Assembly: GCF_012584515.1 (NCBI RefSeq)
Contig: NZ_CP051461.1
Span: 372,001 to 436,000 of the forward strand
Length of the DNA: 64,000 nucleotides
Reading direction: 5' to 3'
DNA from: Polaromonas vacuolata
GTDB taxonomy: Bacteria > Pseudomonadota > Gammaproteobacteria > Burkholderiales > Burkholderiaceae_C
Part shown: positions 53,117 through 62,764 of the stretch, piece after piece
How positions within the stretch are numbered: the stretch's first letter is position 1
Layout: each line of letters opens with the position of its first letter
Notes under the pieces: generated by a model
What the model saw: only the letters and a program-made list of their open reading frames with translations
The model's database searches: none
Told to the model about the DNA's origin: nothing
Position numbers and translations under genes: made by a program

Positions 53117-53933
53117 GGCCAGCCATGGTTTCTGAGGGCATCGCGCAGGGCAGGGCTGCGGCTACGCGGGACCAGCGGGTCGGCATGCTGGCATCGTGCT
53201 CGCCGCTGGTGGAGGTGACGCGGCAGCCGCCACGCTGGATGTGCATGTCGGTGCGAATGCGCCAACCGGCGTGTTGAATTTCTTCTTTTAAATGTTCGTG
53301 TACCAGCGCCGCATCGTCGGGGTGTAGCAGCAGTTGCGGTGTGCCATTCAGTGCAGGTTCGGCTTGCAGCAAAGAAGTCACGGCCGACAAAATCAGCTTA
53401 GGTTCCAGGTTTAACGCTTGGCCTACGACTTGGTGCGCAATGTCTAGTGCCAAGGCCAGCAAGTCATCGGCCACTTCGCGCTCGGCCAAGCGCAAAGCCG
53501 TGGGCAATGATTGCATTAATTCGAGTAACTGCGTGGCTTGCTGTGTGGCGAGTTCTGCGGCATCGGTTTGGGCCTTGGCTTGGCCTTGGGCATAACCTGC
53601 GGCATAGCCTTCGGCGTGACCGATTTTTTCACCCTTGGCATGGCCGTCAAGCTGGGCTTGCTGACGCAGTTTTGCCAGTTCGATGTCGTTCAAGATGGGC
53701 GGCGCGGGTTTAGTCGGCACGACTCGCTTAGGCGCTGCGGCAGGCTTGACGTCGTTGATGGAATTCATTTCCCAGCGCTGCCAAGCCGTCATTTTTGGCT
53801 TTGCCTCGGCTGCGGCGTCGAGACTTTTAGGCGCGCGCTGCGCGCTGCCGGGAAACAGCGCCGCATACTCGTCGTCATCGATTTGGGCCGGTGCAGAAGG
53901 CACGTCAAACTCAGGTTTAGACGAAGGAATCAT
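53109..53933 (-). CDS. fliH: Flagellar assembly protein FliH
   Basis: A 274-residue regulator that binds FliI as a dimer and holds it at the export gate. The central GxxxG-type region ([22 protein letters not shown], about residues 100-122) is the FliH glycine-repeat helix; the C-terminal domain has [21 protein letters not shown] and the [20 protein letters not shown] beta region. It overlaps fliG by 17 bp and fliI by 8 bp. Confidence 0.93.
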   Translation of the reverse strand: MIPSSKPEFDVPSAPAQIDDDEYAALFPGSAQRAPKSLDAAAEAKPKMTAWQRWEMNSINDVKPAAAPKRVVPTKPAPPILNDIELAKLRQQAQLDGHAKGEKIGHAEGYAAGYAQGQAKAQTDAAELATQQATQLLELMQSLPTALRLAEREVADDLLALALDIAHQVVGQALNLEPKLILSAVTSLLQAEPALNGTPQLLLHPDDAALVHEHLKEEIQHAGWRIRTDMHIQRGGCRVTSTSGEHDASMPTRWSRVAAALPCAMPSETMAGHD

Positions 53934-54912
53934 CGCCTTTGCCTCCCATCACAATCTCGCCAGCATCGGCGAGTCGGCGCACGACCACCAAAATGCTTTT
54001 TTGCTCAGCCTCAACCTGTGAGACCCGAACCGGGCCGCGCATTTCAATGTCTTCGCGCAGCGACTCGGCGGCGCGTGCAGACATGTTTTTGAGAAACTTT
54101 TCGCGCAGTTCCATAGGCGCACCTTTGAGCGCGACGATGAGAGACTCGGACTCGATTTCCTTGAGCAAGGTCTGCACGCCACGGTCTTCGAGGTCGAGCA
54201 AGTTCTCGAACAAAAACATCTCGTCGACCATTTTTTGCGCCAATATCTCGTCGTGCGCGCGTATGTGTTTGACCACGCTTTCTTCCAAAGCACTGCTCAT
54301 CATGTTGACGATTTCCGCCGCCGCACGCACACCGCCAAGACGGCTGCGTTTGGTGCCGTCGGTGCTGAGTAAATTGCTCAGTACTTCTGTCAACTCCTTA
54401 AGCGCTGCGGGCTGCACGCCGCCAAAAGTAGCGACCCGCAAAATCGCATCATGGCGGGCGCGTTCTGGTAGTTTTTCCAGTACCTCGGCGGCCTTGTCGC
54501 GTTCCATGTGAACGATGAGCGTAGCAATAATTTGCGGATGCTCGTCTTTGATGATCTCGACCACCTCGGTGGCTTCGAGTTGATTAAGCCGGTCTATGCC
54601 GTTGGCGGACTGATCTTGTTGAAAGATGTTGTCTATCAAGTCATTGGCGCGGTTATTACCCAAGGCTTTGTTGAGTACCGTACGCAGGTAGTTGCCAGCG
54701 TCTACGTGGACGGCCGAGAACTGTTCGGTCTCTTGACGAAACGCTTCGAGCACGCCGCTGGCTTCGCCGCGCTTGACCTGCGACAGCGAGGCCATGGCTT
54801 CGCTGAGGGCTTGTATTTCTGGTTGCGACAGGCGTTGTAGTACTGCGCCCGCGCCCTCTTCACCCAGCGCCATCAGCAAAATAGCACTTCTGCGTATGCC
54901 TTCTTCACTCAT
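53917..54912 (-). CDS. fliG: Flagellar motor switch protein FliG
   Basis: A 331-residue rotor protein with the three armadillo-like domains of FliG. EHPQIIATLIVHME in the middle domain (about 125-138) binds FliM, and the C-terminal torque helix near residues 280-300 (FLKNMSARAAESLREDIEMRGPVR) carries the charged residues that meet MotA. Length matches the family. It overlaps fliF by 8 bp and fliH by 17 bp. Confidence 0.96.
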   Translation of the reverse strand: MSEEGIRRSAILLMALGEEGAGAVLQRLSQPEIQALSEAMASLSQVKRGEASGVLEAFRQETEQFSAVHVDAGNYLRTVLNKALGNNRANDLIDNIFQQDQSANGIDRLNQLEATEVVEIIKDEHPQIIATLIVHMERDKAAEVLEKLPERARHDAILRVATFGGVQPAALKELTEVLSNLLSTDGTKRSRLGGVRAAAEIVNMMSSALEESVVKHIRAHDEILAQKMVDEMFLFENLLDLEDRGVQTLLKEIESESLIVALKGAPMELREKFLKNMSARAAESLREDIEMRGPVRVSQVEAEQKSILVVVRRLADAGEIVMGGKGDDSFV

Positions 54913-56614
54913 TTTTTTCCATCCATCCTTTAATCAGCATGGCCACCATCATGGGTTCCTTGACGGCGATGTCTTGTGCGTACTTGGTGTTTTCCATCTC
55001 ACGGGCCTCATCACGTTTCCTCGCCTCTGCCGCGAGTTGCTCGGGTGTCAATGGCGCTGCTTGAGCGGTCAGTGCATTGGCTTTGGCTTCAGCGGCGGCT
55101 TTCGCCGCGCCTTTTTTCGTGGTCTTGGCAGGCGCTGGTGTAATGCCAAGGTGTAGGCGCAGCAACGGGCGCAGCGCGGCAAACCATAGGTATAGGCCAA
55201 GCAGGCCAATCAGCAAGTATTTGCCCGCGTCCATGGCCATGGCCACGTTGACCGGCTGACGCCATATCGGCAGCACGATTTCGGGTTCGGTTTTAGTCAC
55301 CAAAAATTGACTGTTGACCACATTCAGCGAGTCACCGCGCTCGGCGTTATAGCCCATGGCTTCTTTCACCAAGTTGTTGATTTGCTCAAGCTCAATGTCT
55401 GACAGTGCGGCGGTCTTGCCGGCATTGCCAATACCGCGGTAATTCACCACCACCGCCACCGACAAGCGCTTGATGCCGCCGCCGCTTTGCGTGCTGTGGC
55501 GTATGGAGCGGTCGACTTCGTAGTTAATCGTCGTGTCTTTACGCACGCTGCCGCTCAAATCCGTAGGGTTTTTGAGTTGCCCAGCGGCAGCCGCACTGGC
55601 CGCTGACAGCGGCGGCGCTGCGACTATCGGTGCCACCGGCGTTGCGCCGGGTTGATTCGTCAGCGCACCCGGTACGCCGCCTATGCCGCCGCCCGCGCCT
55701 TGTTGGGTCGATTCAGTTGACTGCTGGCTGCGAATTGCCGAGGTGCCCGCGTCTTGGTTAGGCCGGTATTTTTCATCCGTGTTTTCAACCACTGCAAAGT
55801 CAATGCTGGCCGTGACTTGGGCATGCACATTGCCCGCACCGACTATGGGCGCGAGTATGGCTTCAATGCGCTGCATATAGCCTTGCTCGATTTGCTGGGC
55901 GTATTTGAGTTGGCTGACATCTAAGCCGCGCGTCCCAGAATTAGCCGCAGACAACAAATTGCCCGCTTGGTCGACCACGGTAATGCTTTTCGCTGAAAGC
56001 TCTGGCACGCTGCTAGAAATCAAATGCACGATGGCGTTGATCTGGCCCTCGTCAATGCTTCTGCCGCGCTGCAGCGTGAGAATGACCGAGGCACTGGGCG
56101 ACTTTTGATCGCGCACAAACAGCGACGGCTTGGGCAAAGCCAAATGCACACGTGCTGACTCCACCGCAGAAATGGAGTTGATAGAGCGCGCCAATTCGCC
56201 TTCAAGCGCACGCTGGTAGTTCACCTGCTCGGCAAACTGGCTGGTGCCAAACTTTTGGTTATCCATTAATTCAAAGCCCACGCTGCCGCCCTTGGGCAGG
56301 CCTTGCGCGGCCAGCTTGAGTCTGGCCTCGGGAATCTTGTCCGCCGCCACCATTAAGGCGCCGCCACCGTTGGCAAACTTATAGGGAATATTCATCTGCT
56401 GCAGCGACGCGATGATCTCGCCGCCATCACGATTGGATAAATTGCTGTAAAGCACACCGTAGTCAGGCGCACGCGTCCATAGCGTGAGTGCGGCAATCGC
56501 CGCAATCGCCGCAGACGCAGCCAGCATCAAAGGCAGGCGCGGGTTGGCTCGCAGTTGGTCGATTAAAGACGCCGGCTTGTTCGCGCCCAAGCCCTGCTCG
56601 CTGTCACCCGTCAT
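54905..56614 (-). CDS. fliF: Flagellar MS-ring protein FliF
   Basis: A 569-residue MS-ring protein starting at ATG 56614 (MTGDSEQGLGANK). A GTG at 56665 would extend it by 17 residues but has no ribosome site. TM1 is about residues 32-52, the YscJ-like ring-building motifs follow (DYGVLYSNLSNRDGGEI, GSVGFELMDNQKFGTSQFAEQVNYQRALEGELARSI), a Ser/Gly-rich disordered loop covers about 290-340, TM2 lies near 450-470, and the C-terminal MMVAMLIKGWM helix binds FliG. It opens the long fliF-R operon. Confidence 0.94.
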   Translation of the reverse strand: MTGDSEQGLGANKPASLIDQLRANPRLPLMLAASAAIAAIAALTLWTRAPDYGVLYSNLSNRDGGEIIASLQQMNIPYKFANGGGALMVAADKIPEARLKLAAQGLPKGGSVGFELMDNQKFGTSQFAEQVNYQRALEGELARSINSISAVESARVHLALPKPSLFVRDQKSPSASVILTLQRGRSIDEGQINAIVHLISSSVPELSAKSITVVDQAGNLLSAANSGTRGLDVSQLKYAQQIEQGYMQRIEAILAPIVGAGNVHAQVTASIDFAVVENTDEKYRPNQDAGTSAIRSQQSTESTQQGAGGGIGGVPGALTNQPGATPVAPIVAAPPLSAASAAAAGQLKNPTDLSGSVRKDTTINYEVDRSIRHSTQSGGGIKRLSVAVVVNYRGIGNAGKTAALSDIELEQINNLVKEAMGYNAERGDSLNVVNSQFLVTKTEPEIVLPIWRQPVNVAMAMDAGKYLLIGLLGLYLWFAALRPLLRLHLGITPAPAKTTKKGAAKAAAEAKANALTAQAAPLTPEQLAAEARKRDEAREMENTKYAQDIAVKEPMMVAMLIKGWMEKNE

Positions 56615-57110
56615 GCGCAGCCGCTCTCTAAGCGACGGCAAAGGCGTAAAACGCTGCGCCTGCACACGGCGGGTGGGGTAATAAAAAAGCGCGACGGGTC
56701 AACTAAATGCATACAACTTTGGTGTGGGGGAGTGCCAAGAGAAAAAATTCTGGCTTGGGTTCTGGACGAACCTCTGAATAAAGACCATTGTGAATTTGGC
56801 ACAGGCATATCGATTGCTCGAGTAACCCGTGTTTTTGCCGTCTTTTGCAGCGATGCCTGAAGGCCTTCGGCTGATACGCTTGCTGCATTCAATCGCAATT
56901 TCTCGTCTGTATATGCTTTGTGTGTGCTTAGTTCGTGAGTGAAAAAAGGGTTTAGTGCAAGCACTTTCTTGCTGAGCGCCTAAACATTTGTAGCCGTCAA
57001 TCAAACGCTCAGATATTTAGGTCTACGCCCGCATTGTTTTGGCCCACAGCATGCCCGTAGCGGGTGAGAAAACTGTCCGTAAACCGGTGTAAAAACACCC
57101 CAGGAATCTT
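56615..57110. other. Divergent flagellar promoter region fliF / fliE
   Basis: A spacer of almost 500 bp between the divergent fliF-R operon and fliE. It should hold two early flagellar promoters, presumably FlhDC-activated. A perfect 10-bp palindrome GAAGGCCTTC lies at 56859-56868 near the middle. TTTGGCAC-type motifs occur near 56795 and, inverted, near 56730, but without a matching -12 element at sigma-54 spacing. No small gene is evident. Confidence 0.4.
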
Positions 57111-57440
57111 ATGACCATCGCCTCCATCGCCTCAGTGCTTGCGCAAATGCGCGAGATCTCCTCGTCTGCAACTCTTGGTTCGGGCGGCGCAAGCAGCAAT
57201 GCCGAAGCAGTCAGCGGCGGCGGCTTTGCTGGCGAGTTGAGAAAATCTTTAGAGCGTATCAACGACCTCCAGCAAAGCGCCGGTGCACAGGCCGAGGCGT
57301 TTGAGATGGGCACACCCGGCGTGGCGCTCAATGATGTGATGGTGGATATGCAAAAAGCCAATATCGGCTTTCAAACTGGTATTCAGGTGCGCAACAAAAT
57401 GGTTCAAGCCTATCAAGAAATCATGAATATGCAGGCTTGA
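57111..57440 (+). CDS. fliE: Flagellar hook-basal body adaptor FliE
   Basis: A 109-residue protein joining the MS ring to the rod. The C-terminal part, [43 protein letters not shown], is the FliE signature. CAGGAA lies upstream of ATG 57111. It is divergent from fliF and followed by a spacer with the flagellin promoter, so it is probably monocistronic. Confidence 0.95.
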   Translation: MTIASIASVLAQMREISSSATLGSGGASSNAEAVSGGGFAGELRKSLERINDLQQSAGAQAEAFEMGTPGVALNDVMVDMQKANIGFQTGIQVRNKMVQAYQEIMNMQA

Positions 57441-57551
57441 TTTGGTCTGAGTGGATTAGCGTTTTATAAGTTTTCAAAGGTCATCGCGTGAAAATTCAGG
57501 CGCAAGACTTAGCCAGCACGGACTGAATGACGGTTTATTTTTCGTCAACCC

Positions 57552-57579
57552 TAAAGTTTTTCGCCGGGTCTGCCGATAA
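57552..57579 (+). promoter_or_regulatory. Sigma-28 (FliA) promoter for fliC
   Basis: TAAAGTTT (from 57552) matches the FliA -35 fully and GCCGATAA (57572-57579) matches the -10 fully. The distance between TAAA and GCCGATAA is 16 bases, one more than the usual 15. It lies 94 bp before the flagellin start, consistent with late, FliA-dependent flagellin expression. Confidence 0.85.
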
Positions 57580-57672
57580 CTAAAACAACGGTGGCTTACT
57601 GCGAGTCTTGGCAAGCAAGGCCAGCGTGTCGGTAACACCGAAGTCCACAACCTTTGTAATCAGGAGCTCCCC

Positions 57673-58785
57673 ATGTCAAGCATTATTAATACCAATTCGT
57701 TGTCACTGCTCACGCAGAACAACTTGAGCAAGTCGCAAGGCTCACTCAACACCGCCATTCAGCGTTTGTCTTCGGGCTTGCGCATCAACAGCGCCAAAGA
57801 CGACGCAGCTGGCCAGGCCATTGCTAACCGTTTTACTTCCAACATCAAGGGTTTGACACAAGCTTCGCGTAATGCGAACGACGGCATCTCGTTAGCACAA
57901 ACCACTGAAGGCGCGTTGAGCGAGATCAACACCAACTTGCAGCGTATCCGTGAGTTGGCAGTGCAGTCCAGCAATGGCACCAACTCCGCTGCTGATAGAA
58001 CCTCAATTCAGGCTGAGATTACCCAGCGCTTAGATGAAATCGACCGTACATCTTTACAAACTGACTTTAATGGCACAAAAGTGCTTACAGCTGATAAAAG
58101 CTTGGCTATCCAAGTCGGTGCTAATGACGGTCAGGTTATCAATATTGAATTGCAAGAAATAAACAAAGTCACTTTAGGTTTAAATGGTTTTAACGTTTCG
58201 GGTTTGTCGGATCCACTCACTTCAATTACGAGTTCTAGCGCAGGTGTAAAAACTACAGCTACAGTTTCATTTGACGTAGCTAACGGCCCTGGTGGTGCTT
58301 TAACGTTGCAAGGTTACGGAGCATTTGATCAGGCTGCGGGTACGTTTGCTAATTACGCAATTGGGGACAGTGAAGGTAATAAATACAAACTTGATGCTGG
58401 CGCTGTAGATGCAGCAACTGGCGTGGTGACACAAAATTTCACTGACGCCGCTGGTTTGGCAGCTGCTAAAGCTGCTTTCGAAACTGATGCATCAACCGGA
58501 TTAGCCGGTACAGCTAATCCACTGGAAAAAATTGATGCGGCCTTGGCAAAAGTCGACTCCCTGCGCGGCTCCCTCGGTGCGGTGCAAAACCGTTTTGACT
58601 CTGTGATTTCCAATCTCGGCACCACACTGACTAACTTGGCTTCTTCACGCTCACGTATTGAAGATGCGGATTACGCGGTTGAAGCTTCTAACTTGACACG
58701 TGCCAACATCTTGCAACAGGCCGGTACTTCGGTGTTGGCTCAGGCCAACCAGTCGACACAGGGCGTGTTGTCTTTGCTGCGTTAA
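57673..58785 (+). CDS. fliC: Flagellin FliC
   Basis: A 370-residue filament protein. The N-terminal D0/D1 (SIINTNSLSLLTQNNLSKSQGSLNTAIQRLSSGLRINSAKDDAAGQAIANRFTSNIKGL) and C-terminal D1/D0 (NLGTTLTNLASSRSRIEDADYAVEASNLTRANILQQAGTSVLAQANQ) are highly conserved. CAGGAG precedes the ATG. The central variable domain (about residues 120-300, DNA 58030-58510) is richer in A and T and uses different codons from the ends, suggesting a swapped or diversifying surface domain. This is the only flagellin in the window. Confidence 0.96.
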   Translation: MSSIINTNSLSLLTQNNLSKSQGSLNTAIQRLSSGLRINSAKDDAAGQAIANRFTSNIKGLTQASRNANDGISLAQTTEGALSEINTNLQRIRELAVQSSNGTNSAADRTSIQAEITQRLDEIDRTSLQTDFNGTKVLTADKSLAIQVGANDGQVINIELQEINKVTLGLNGFNVSGLSDPLTSITSSSAGVKTTATVSFDVANGPGGALTLQGYGAFDQAAGTFANYAIGDSEGNKYKLDAGAVDAATGVVTQNFTDAAGLAAAKAAFETDASTGLAGTANPLEKIDAALAKVDSLRGSLGAVQNRFDSVISNLGTTLTNLASSRSRIEDADYAVEASNLTRANILQQAGTSVLAQANQSTQGVLSLLR

Positions 58786-59039
58786 TTTTAAAGTCGGTCG
58801 GGCTGGCGCTGCGCCACTCGGCTGCTTTCAAATAGTAAAAACAGTGTCGGGTATAGCGCTTTGGGCTTTATCCGACCTATCTGAAGCAGACTTTAAGCAC
58901 TCTTTCTTAGGCCTATGCCTAGGTGCGAGTGCTTAGTGCCCGTAGAAGAAATGCTGCGTGTTACCAAGACGCTGGATAAATTGCAAGGATTGCTGCTTAA
59001 CCCAGCTTTCTAGTTCAACTGAAGGGATAAGGAGTGACG

Positions 59040-60479
59040 ATGGCGTTTTCAAGTTTAGGCGTGGGCTCAGGCCTTGATTTAAGTGGTTTACTCGCGCAGT
59101 TAACCACCTCTGAAAGGCAGCCCCTGCTGGCGCTTGACGCCAGAGGCGCGGCTATTACCACCAAGCTTTCGGCTTATGGTCAGTTGCAAAGTGGTGTGTC
59201 TTCGCTACAAACAGCGTCGGCTAGGCTGGCTGATTTAAGCCTGTTCCAAGGCGTGAAAGCGGACTCTAGCTTTAATACCGTACTCACCGCCAGCGCAAAA
59301 ACCACGGCTCCCGCAGGAAAATACGCCATCAATGTCAGCCAGTTGGCGCAAGCACAAACCTTGGCTACTGCGGGGCAGACCAGCTCTACTACAGCGATTG
59401 GCAGCGGCACTGTGACCATAGACTTTGGTACTTTCACACCGGCAGCAACCAACCCCGCCAGCTCAGCTTCGTTTGAGAAGAATGCGGCGCGCACTTCAGC
59501 CACGATTGTGGTGGGGGCTGAAAGCAATACCTTGGAAGGCATTCGCGATGCGATTAATGCCCAAAAAGATTCAGGCGTCACGGCCAGCATAGTCAATGAT
59601 GGCAGCGGTACGCCGTTTCGTTTGCTGCTTGCCTCAACCGATACCGGTGCGGCTTCTAGTCTGAAGATTTCTGTGGACGGAGATGCTGCGCTCAGCAATT
59701 TACTGTCATATGACCCGACCGGCTCGTCGACTTTGACCGAGACCGCAGCGGCTAAAAATGCCCAGCTGACGGTTAATGGCTTGTCCATCTCTAGCGCTAC
59801 CAACACGGTAGACGAGTCCTTGCAAGGCGTGACGCTAAACTTGATTAAAACCGGCGACAGCACGGTCACTGTTGCGTCTGACACGGGCAGCGCCAAGTCT
59901 GCTGTGAGCGCTTTTGTGGCGGCTTACAACAATTTGCTTGGCGTGGGTAAATCGCTAACGAGCTATGACGCCGATACCAAAAAGGGATCGGCCTTGTCGG
60001 GTGACTCGACACTGCGCAATTTGCAAGTGCAGCTGCGCACGGCATTGACCTCTGCGCAAAGCGGTGCGGCTGGCGACTTAACGGTGCTGTCTGATGTTGG
60101 TGTGTCGTTTCAGAAGGACGGTACTTTGACGGTAGATTCTGCCAAGCTCGATACCGCTATTGGCAGCAATCTCGCCGGCGTGGCCAAGTTGTTTGCCGGT
60201 ACGGCGACGGATACTGCCGGTTTCGGCAAGCAGATCTCTAAGTTTGCCTTGGATTTCACCTCCCCCGGTGGCACTTTGACGGCCGCCTTTGATGGACTAA
60301 CCGGCTCTTTAAAACGCTTAGACAAACAATATCAAGACTCGAGCACGCGCATAGATGCGACCCTAGCGCGTTATAAAGCGCAGTTCACACAGCTTGACGT
60401 CACGATTTCCCGTTTGAATGCGACCGGCAGCTACTTGACGGCGCAGTTTGCCGCCATCAACGCTAGCGCTGGCAAATAA
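59040..60479 (+). CDS. fliD: Flagellar filament cap protein FliD
   Basis: A 479-residue hook-associated protein 2 that caps the filament. ATG 59040 follows AAGGAG by 5 bp; a GTG two codons earlier is inside the ribosome site. MAFSSLGVGSGLDLSGLLAQL is the typical start, the FliD_N and FliD_C domains are recognisable (ETAAAKNAQLTVNGLSIS; GKSLTSYDADTKKGSALSGDSTLRNLQ), and a C-terminal coiled coil is present. It is followed by fliS and fliT. Confidence 0.95.
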   Translation: MAFSSLGVGSGLDLSGLLAQLTTSERQPLLALDARGAAITTKLSAYGQLQSGVSSLQTASARLADLSLFQGVKADSSFNTVLTASAKTTAPAGKYAINVSQLAQAQTLATAGQTSSTTAIGSGTVTIDFGTFTPAATNPASSASFEKNAARTSATIVVGAESNTLEGIRDAINAQKDSGVTASIVNDGSGTPFRLLLASTDTGAASSLKISVDGDAALSNLLSYDPTGSSTLTETAAAKNAQLTVNGLSISSATNTVDESLQGVTLNLIKTGDSTVTVASDTGSAKSAVSAFVAAYNNLLGVGKSLTSYDADTKKGSALSGDSTLRNLQVQLRTALTSAQSGAAGDLTVLSDVGVSFQKDGTLTVDSAKLDTAIGSNLAGVAKLFAGTATDTAGFGKQISKFALDFTSPGGTLTAAFDGLTGSLKRLDKQYQDSSTRIDATLARYKAQFTQLDVTISRLNATGSYLTAQFAAINASAGK

Positions 60480-60489
60480 GGTGTCTTTT

Positions 60490-60966
60490 ATGTATAGCTC
60501 CTCTAATACTTACAGTGCTGGCGCTGGTGCTTACGGTAAAGTCGCTTCGGAAACCGGCGCCATGAGCGCCTCGCCGCACAAGCTAATCAGCATGCTTTTC
60601 GATGGCGCAAAAACCGCCATTGTTATGGCCCGTCACCACATGGCAGAGGGCCAAATTCAGGCCAAGGGCAATGCGATTTCTAAGGCCATCAATATTGTTG
60701 ATAGCGGGCTGAAAGCCAGCTTGGATGCAAAGGCTGGAGGCCCTGCGGGTGCGGCTTTGGTGGCGGATTTAAGTGCGCTGTATGACTACATTTGCCAACG
60801 CTTGATGTATGCCAATTTGCGCAACGACCCGGCCTTGTTAGATGAGGCCGAGCGATTGCTCGCCAACCTGAGTTCGGCTTGGCAAGAGATAGACCCACAA
60901 AAAACCAGCGCGCTAAGCCAGAGCGATCAAGTGCCAACCACAACCCGTTTTTCAGTAGGAGCTTGA
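60490..60966 (+). CDS. fliS: Flagellin export chaperone FliS
   Basis: A 158-residue helical chaperone. ATG 60490, 10 bp after the fliD stop, gives MYSSSNTYSAGAGAYGKVASETGAMSASPHKLISMLFDGAKTAI, the usual FliS beginning. The ALVADLSALYDYICQRLMYANLRNDPALLDEAERLLANLSSAWQEI segment is the flagellin-binding region. It prevents FliC polymerising in the cytoplasm. Confidence 0.95.
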   Translation: MYSSSNTYSAGAGAYGKVASETGAMSASPHKLISMLFDGAKTAIVMARHHMAEGQIQAKGNAISKAINIVDSGLKASLDAKAGGPAGAALVADLSALYDYICQRLMYANLRNDPALLDEAERLLANLSSAWQEIDPQKTSALSQSDQVPTTTRFSVGA

Positions 60967-60967
60967 G

Positions 60968-61312
60968 ATGAGTTCACACAGCGAAGTGATGCATTGCTAC
61001 GAAACCATACGCCGCGTGGCTGAGCAAATGCTGGCCTCAGCCAGTAGCGCTCAGTGGGGCGAGTTGCCGGCGCAAGAAGCGCAGTACAGCGACTGCGTGG
61101 CGCGCCTGCAATTGATTGAACCGCACAACTCACTAGACCAAGAGCAGACGGCGCGCAAATACTATTTGCTCACCCGCATCAATGCCATGCACGTTCAAAT
61201 CCATGACATGGTGATGCCGCAGTTGGCGGTGTTGAGCGCTGCGCTTAAAAGTATGGAACAGCAGCAAAGCTTGCAAAAGGCTTATGGACAAAGCGAAGAA
61301 GCCTGGCTGTGA
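60968..61312 (+). CDS. fliT: Flagellar protein FliT
   Basis: A 114-residue helical protein, the FliD export chaperone; in enteric systems it also inhibits FlhDC. It has the YETIRRVAEQMLASASSAQWGELPAQEAQYSDCVARL pattern seen in FliT. The gene starts 2 bp after fliS. The low sequence conservation of FliT means the call leans on position and length. It is encoded just upstream of flhDC here. Confidence 0.85.
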   Translation: MSSHSEVMHCYETIRRVAEQMLASASSAQWGELPAQEAQYSDCVARLQLIEPHNSLDQEQTARKYYLLTRINAMHVQIHDMVMPQLAVLSAALKSMEQQQSLQKAYGQSEEAWL

Positions 61313-61357
61313 TTTTTGGCCTGAGCGCTTTGCTACTTTGGCTAGCCTAAAGTGGGC

Positions 61358-62764
61358 ATGGAGCTTACTAAGCTAAGCGGGCAGTCTGGTCTTGCCGCGC
61401 CTGTCGCGGCCACAGCTTTGCCCACTTCGGACATGGACAAAGACATTCGCGGGCCGTCGCGCGAGGCCTTGCTGCGTCAGCTGCCGCCTAAACTGCTGCA
61501 AGACTTGGGTGATGGCAAAGCGCCAAAAGATGGCAAACCGGCGCTGGCCGATTTAGATTTAAGCTCGCCTGATGTCAAGCTCAGTGCCACGGCGCGTAGC
61601 TTGAGCGCCTTGCTGGCAATCAATTTTGATGCTGATGCGGGCCCGAGTGGCCTTAAGAGCGGTCCAACTAATGGCGCTAATAACGGCATAAATAACGGCA
61701 TAAATAACGCAGCTAGCAGCGGTGTTGATGAGGCTGGTAACAGCAGTGTTAACCGGGGCTCTAACAACAGCATAAATAGCGGCATGAATAGCGGCGCTGT
61801 CATCAAAGGCGGTCAAGCTTTGCTGCCATCCGCTGCCGCAATAGGTACAAGGCCTACGGCTGCCGCTCTTGCCAGTGTGATCAGTCAATCCGGCCTGTTT
61901 TATGAATCGCATTTGCTTGACCTGATGACGGGCAAGATGACTCGCGCTGCGTTGGCGCTAGAGCCGCAGGCCAAATTGGGCGTGCAAGCCTCAGTGGCGG
62001 CGACGGCTTTAACTGGTCTGATCGTCAGCGCAGACGCGGCTGATGCTGCGCCAAGGGTTGCGGCGACTTCCTTGCCTACTACCGCCATTAATTCACCTAC
62101 GCCGGCTAGCGCTGCACCCGCCGCAGTTCTTGTGCCGGTTGGACTGCCACTGGTTTATGGTCCGGCGGCGCAGTTGTTAGGCGGCAAGCTCAGCATGCCA
62201 AATACTCCCGCGGCCAACCTTAATTTGACTAATGCTGACGTTGGCGCAAGTGCTGGCGATGGAGTTGGTGCGGATATGCCGCTTGATGATGCGTTGCCAG
62301 ATCGGCTGCAGCGTGCGGATGTAGGCGCAGTTTCTAGTGCTGCTGTTGCGGTTCATCCCGAGGCCTTGGCGCTGGTACGCCAGCAGCTTGAGTTGCTGGC
62401 CGTGCCGCAGTTTCGCTGGTCGGGCGAGGCTTGGCCGGGCTCGCCCATGGAGTGGGAAGTTCGCCAAGAAGAGCCTGCGCCGCGCGAGCCTGGTGATGAA
62501 AGCCTTGAGCCACCAAGCCCTAACTGGACTACCCATTTGGTGCTGACTTTGCCGTCCTTAAAAGTCGTCGACGTTCACCTTAGCCTATCGGGCGCGCAGC
62601 TGCAGTTACGGCTGGCTGCTAGCGCGGAAAACACCTTGAACTTGATGGGTAGACGCGGCCATGAACTGGCCGAGCGGTTTTCAGCTTTGGGTTTGGCACT
62701 TTCTGCGCTGCAGATTTCAGCGCTTGAGGCGCAAAGCCAGCAGGACAATCCCCATGCCGGATAA
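61358..62764 (+). CDS. Second FliK-like hook-length control protein
   Basis: A 468-residue protein whose C-terminal part (about 330-455) resembles the FliK switching domain (WTTHLVLTLPSLKVVDVHLSLSGAQLQLRLAASAENTLNLMGRRGHELAERFSALGLALSALQ). The start was taken at ATG 61358 rather than GTG 61352. A low-complexity section of 12-bp repeats (61673-61708, encoding GANN/GINN/GINN) gives an Asn/Gly/Ser-rich stretch (about 105-150). It overlaps the following FlhB-like gene by 11 bp. Whether it acts on the hook or a different export step is unknown. Confidence 0.8.
   Translation: MELTKLSGQSGLAAPVAATALPTSDMDKDIRGPSREALLRQLPPKLLQDLGDGKAPKDGKPALADLDLSSPDVKLSATARSLSALLAINFDADAGPSGLKSGPTNGANNGINNGINNAASSGVDEAGNSSVNRGSNNSINSGMNSGAVIKGGQALLPSAAAIGTRPTAAALASVISQSGLFYESHLLDLMTGKMTRAALALEPQAKLGVQASVAATALTGLIVSADAADAAPRVAATSLPTTAINSPTPASAAPAAVLVPVGLPLVYGPAAQLLGGKLSMPNTPAANLNLTNADVGASAGDGVGADMPLDDALPDRLQRADVGAVSSAAVAVHPEALALVRQQLELLAVPQFRWSGEAWPGSPMEWEVRQEEPAPREPGDESLEPPSPNWTTHLVLTLPSLKVVDVHLSLSGAQLQLRLAASAENTLNLMGRRGHELAERFSALGLALSALQISALEAQSQQDNPHAG
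61673..61708 (+). repeat. 12-bp coding repeat in the second fliK-like gene
   Basis: Three tandem 12-bp units, GGCGCTAATAAC and two GGCATAAATAAC, encode GANN, GINN and GINN. Further related Asn/Ser/Gly units follow less regularly to about 61800. The frame is preserved because the unit is a multiple of three. Confidence 0.85.
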
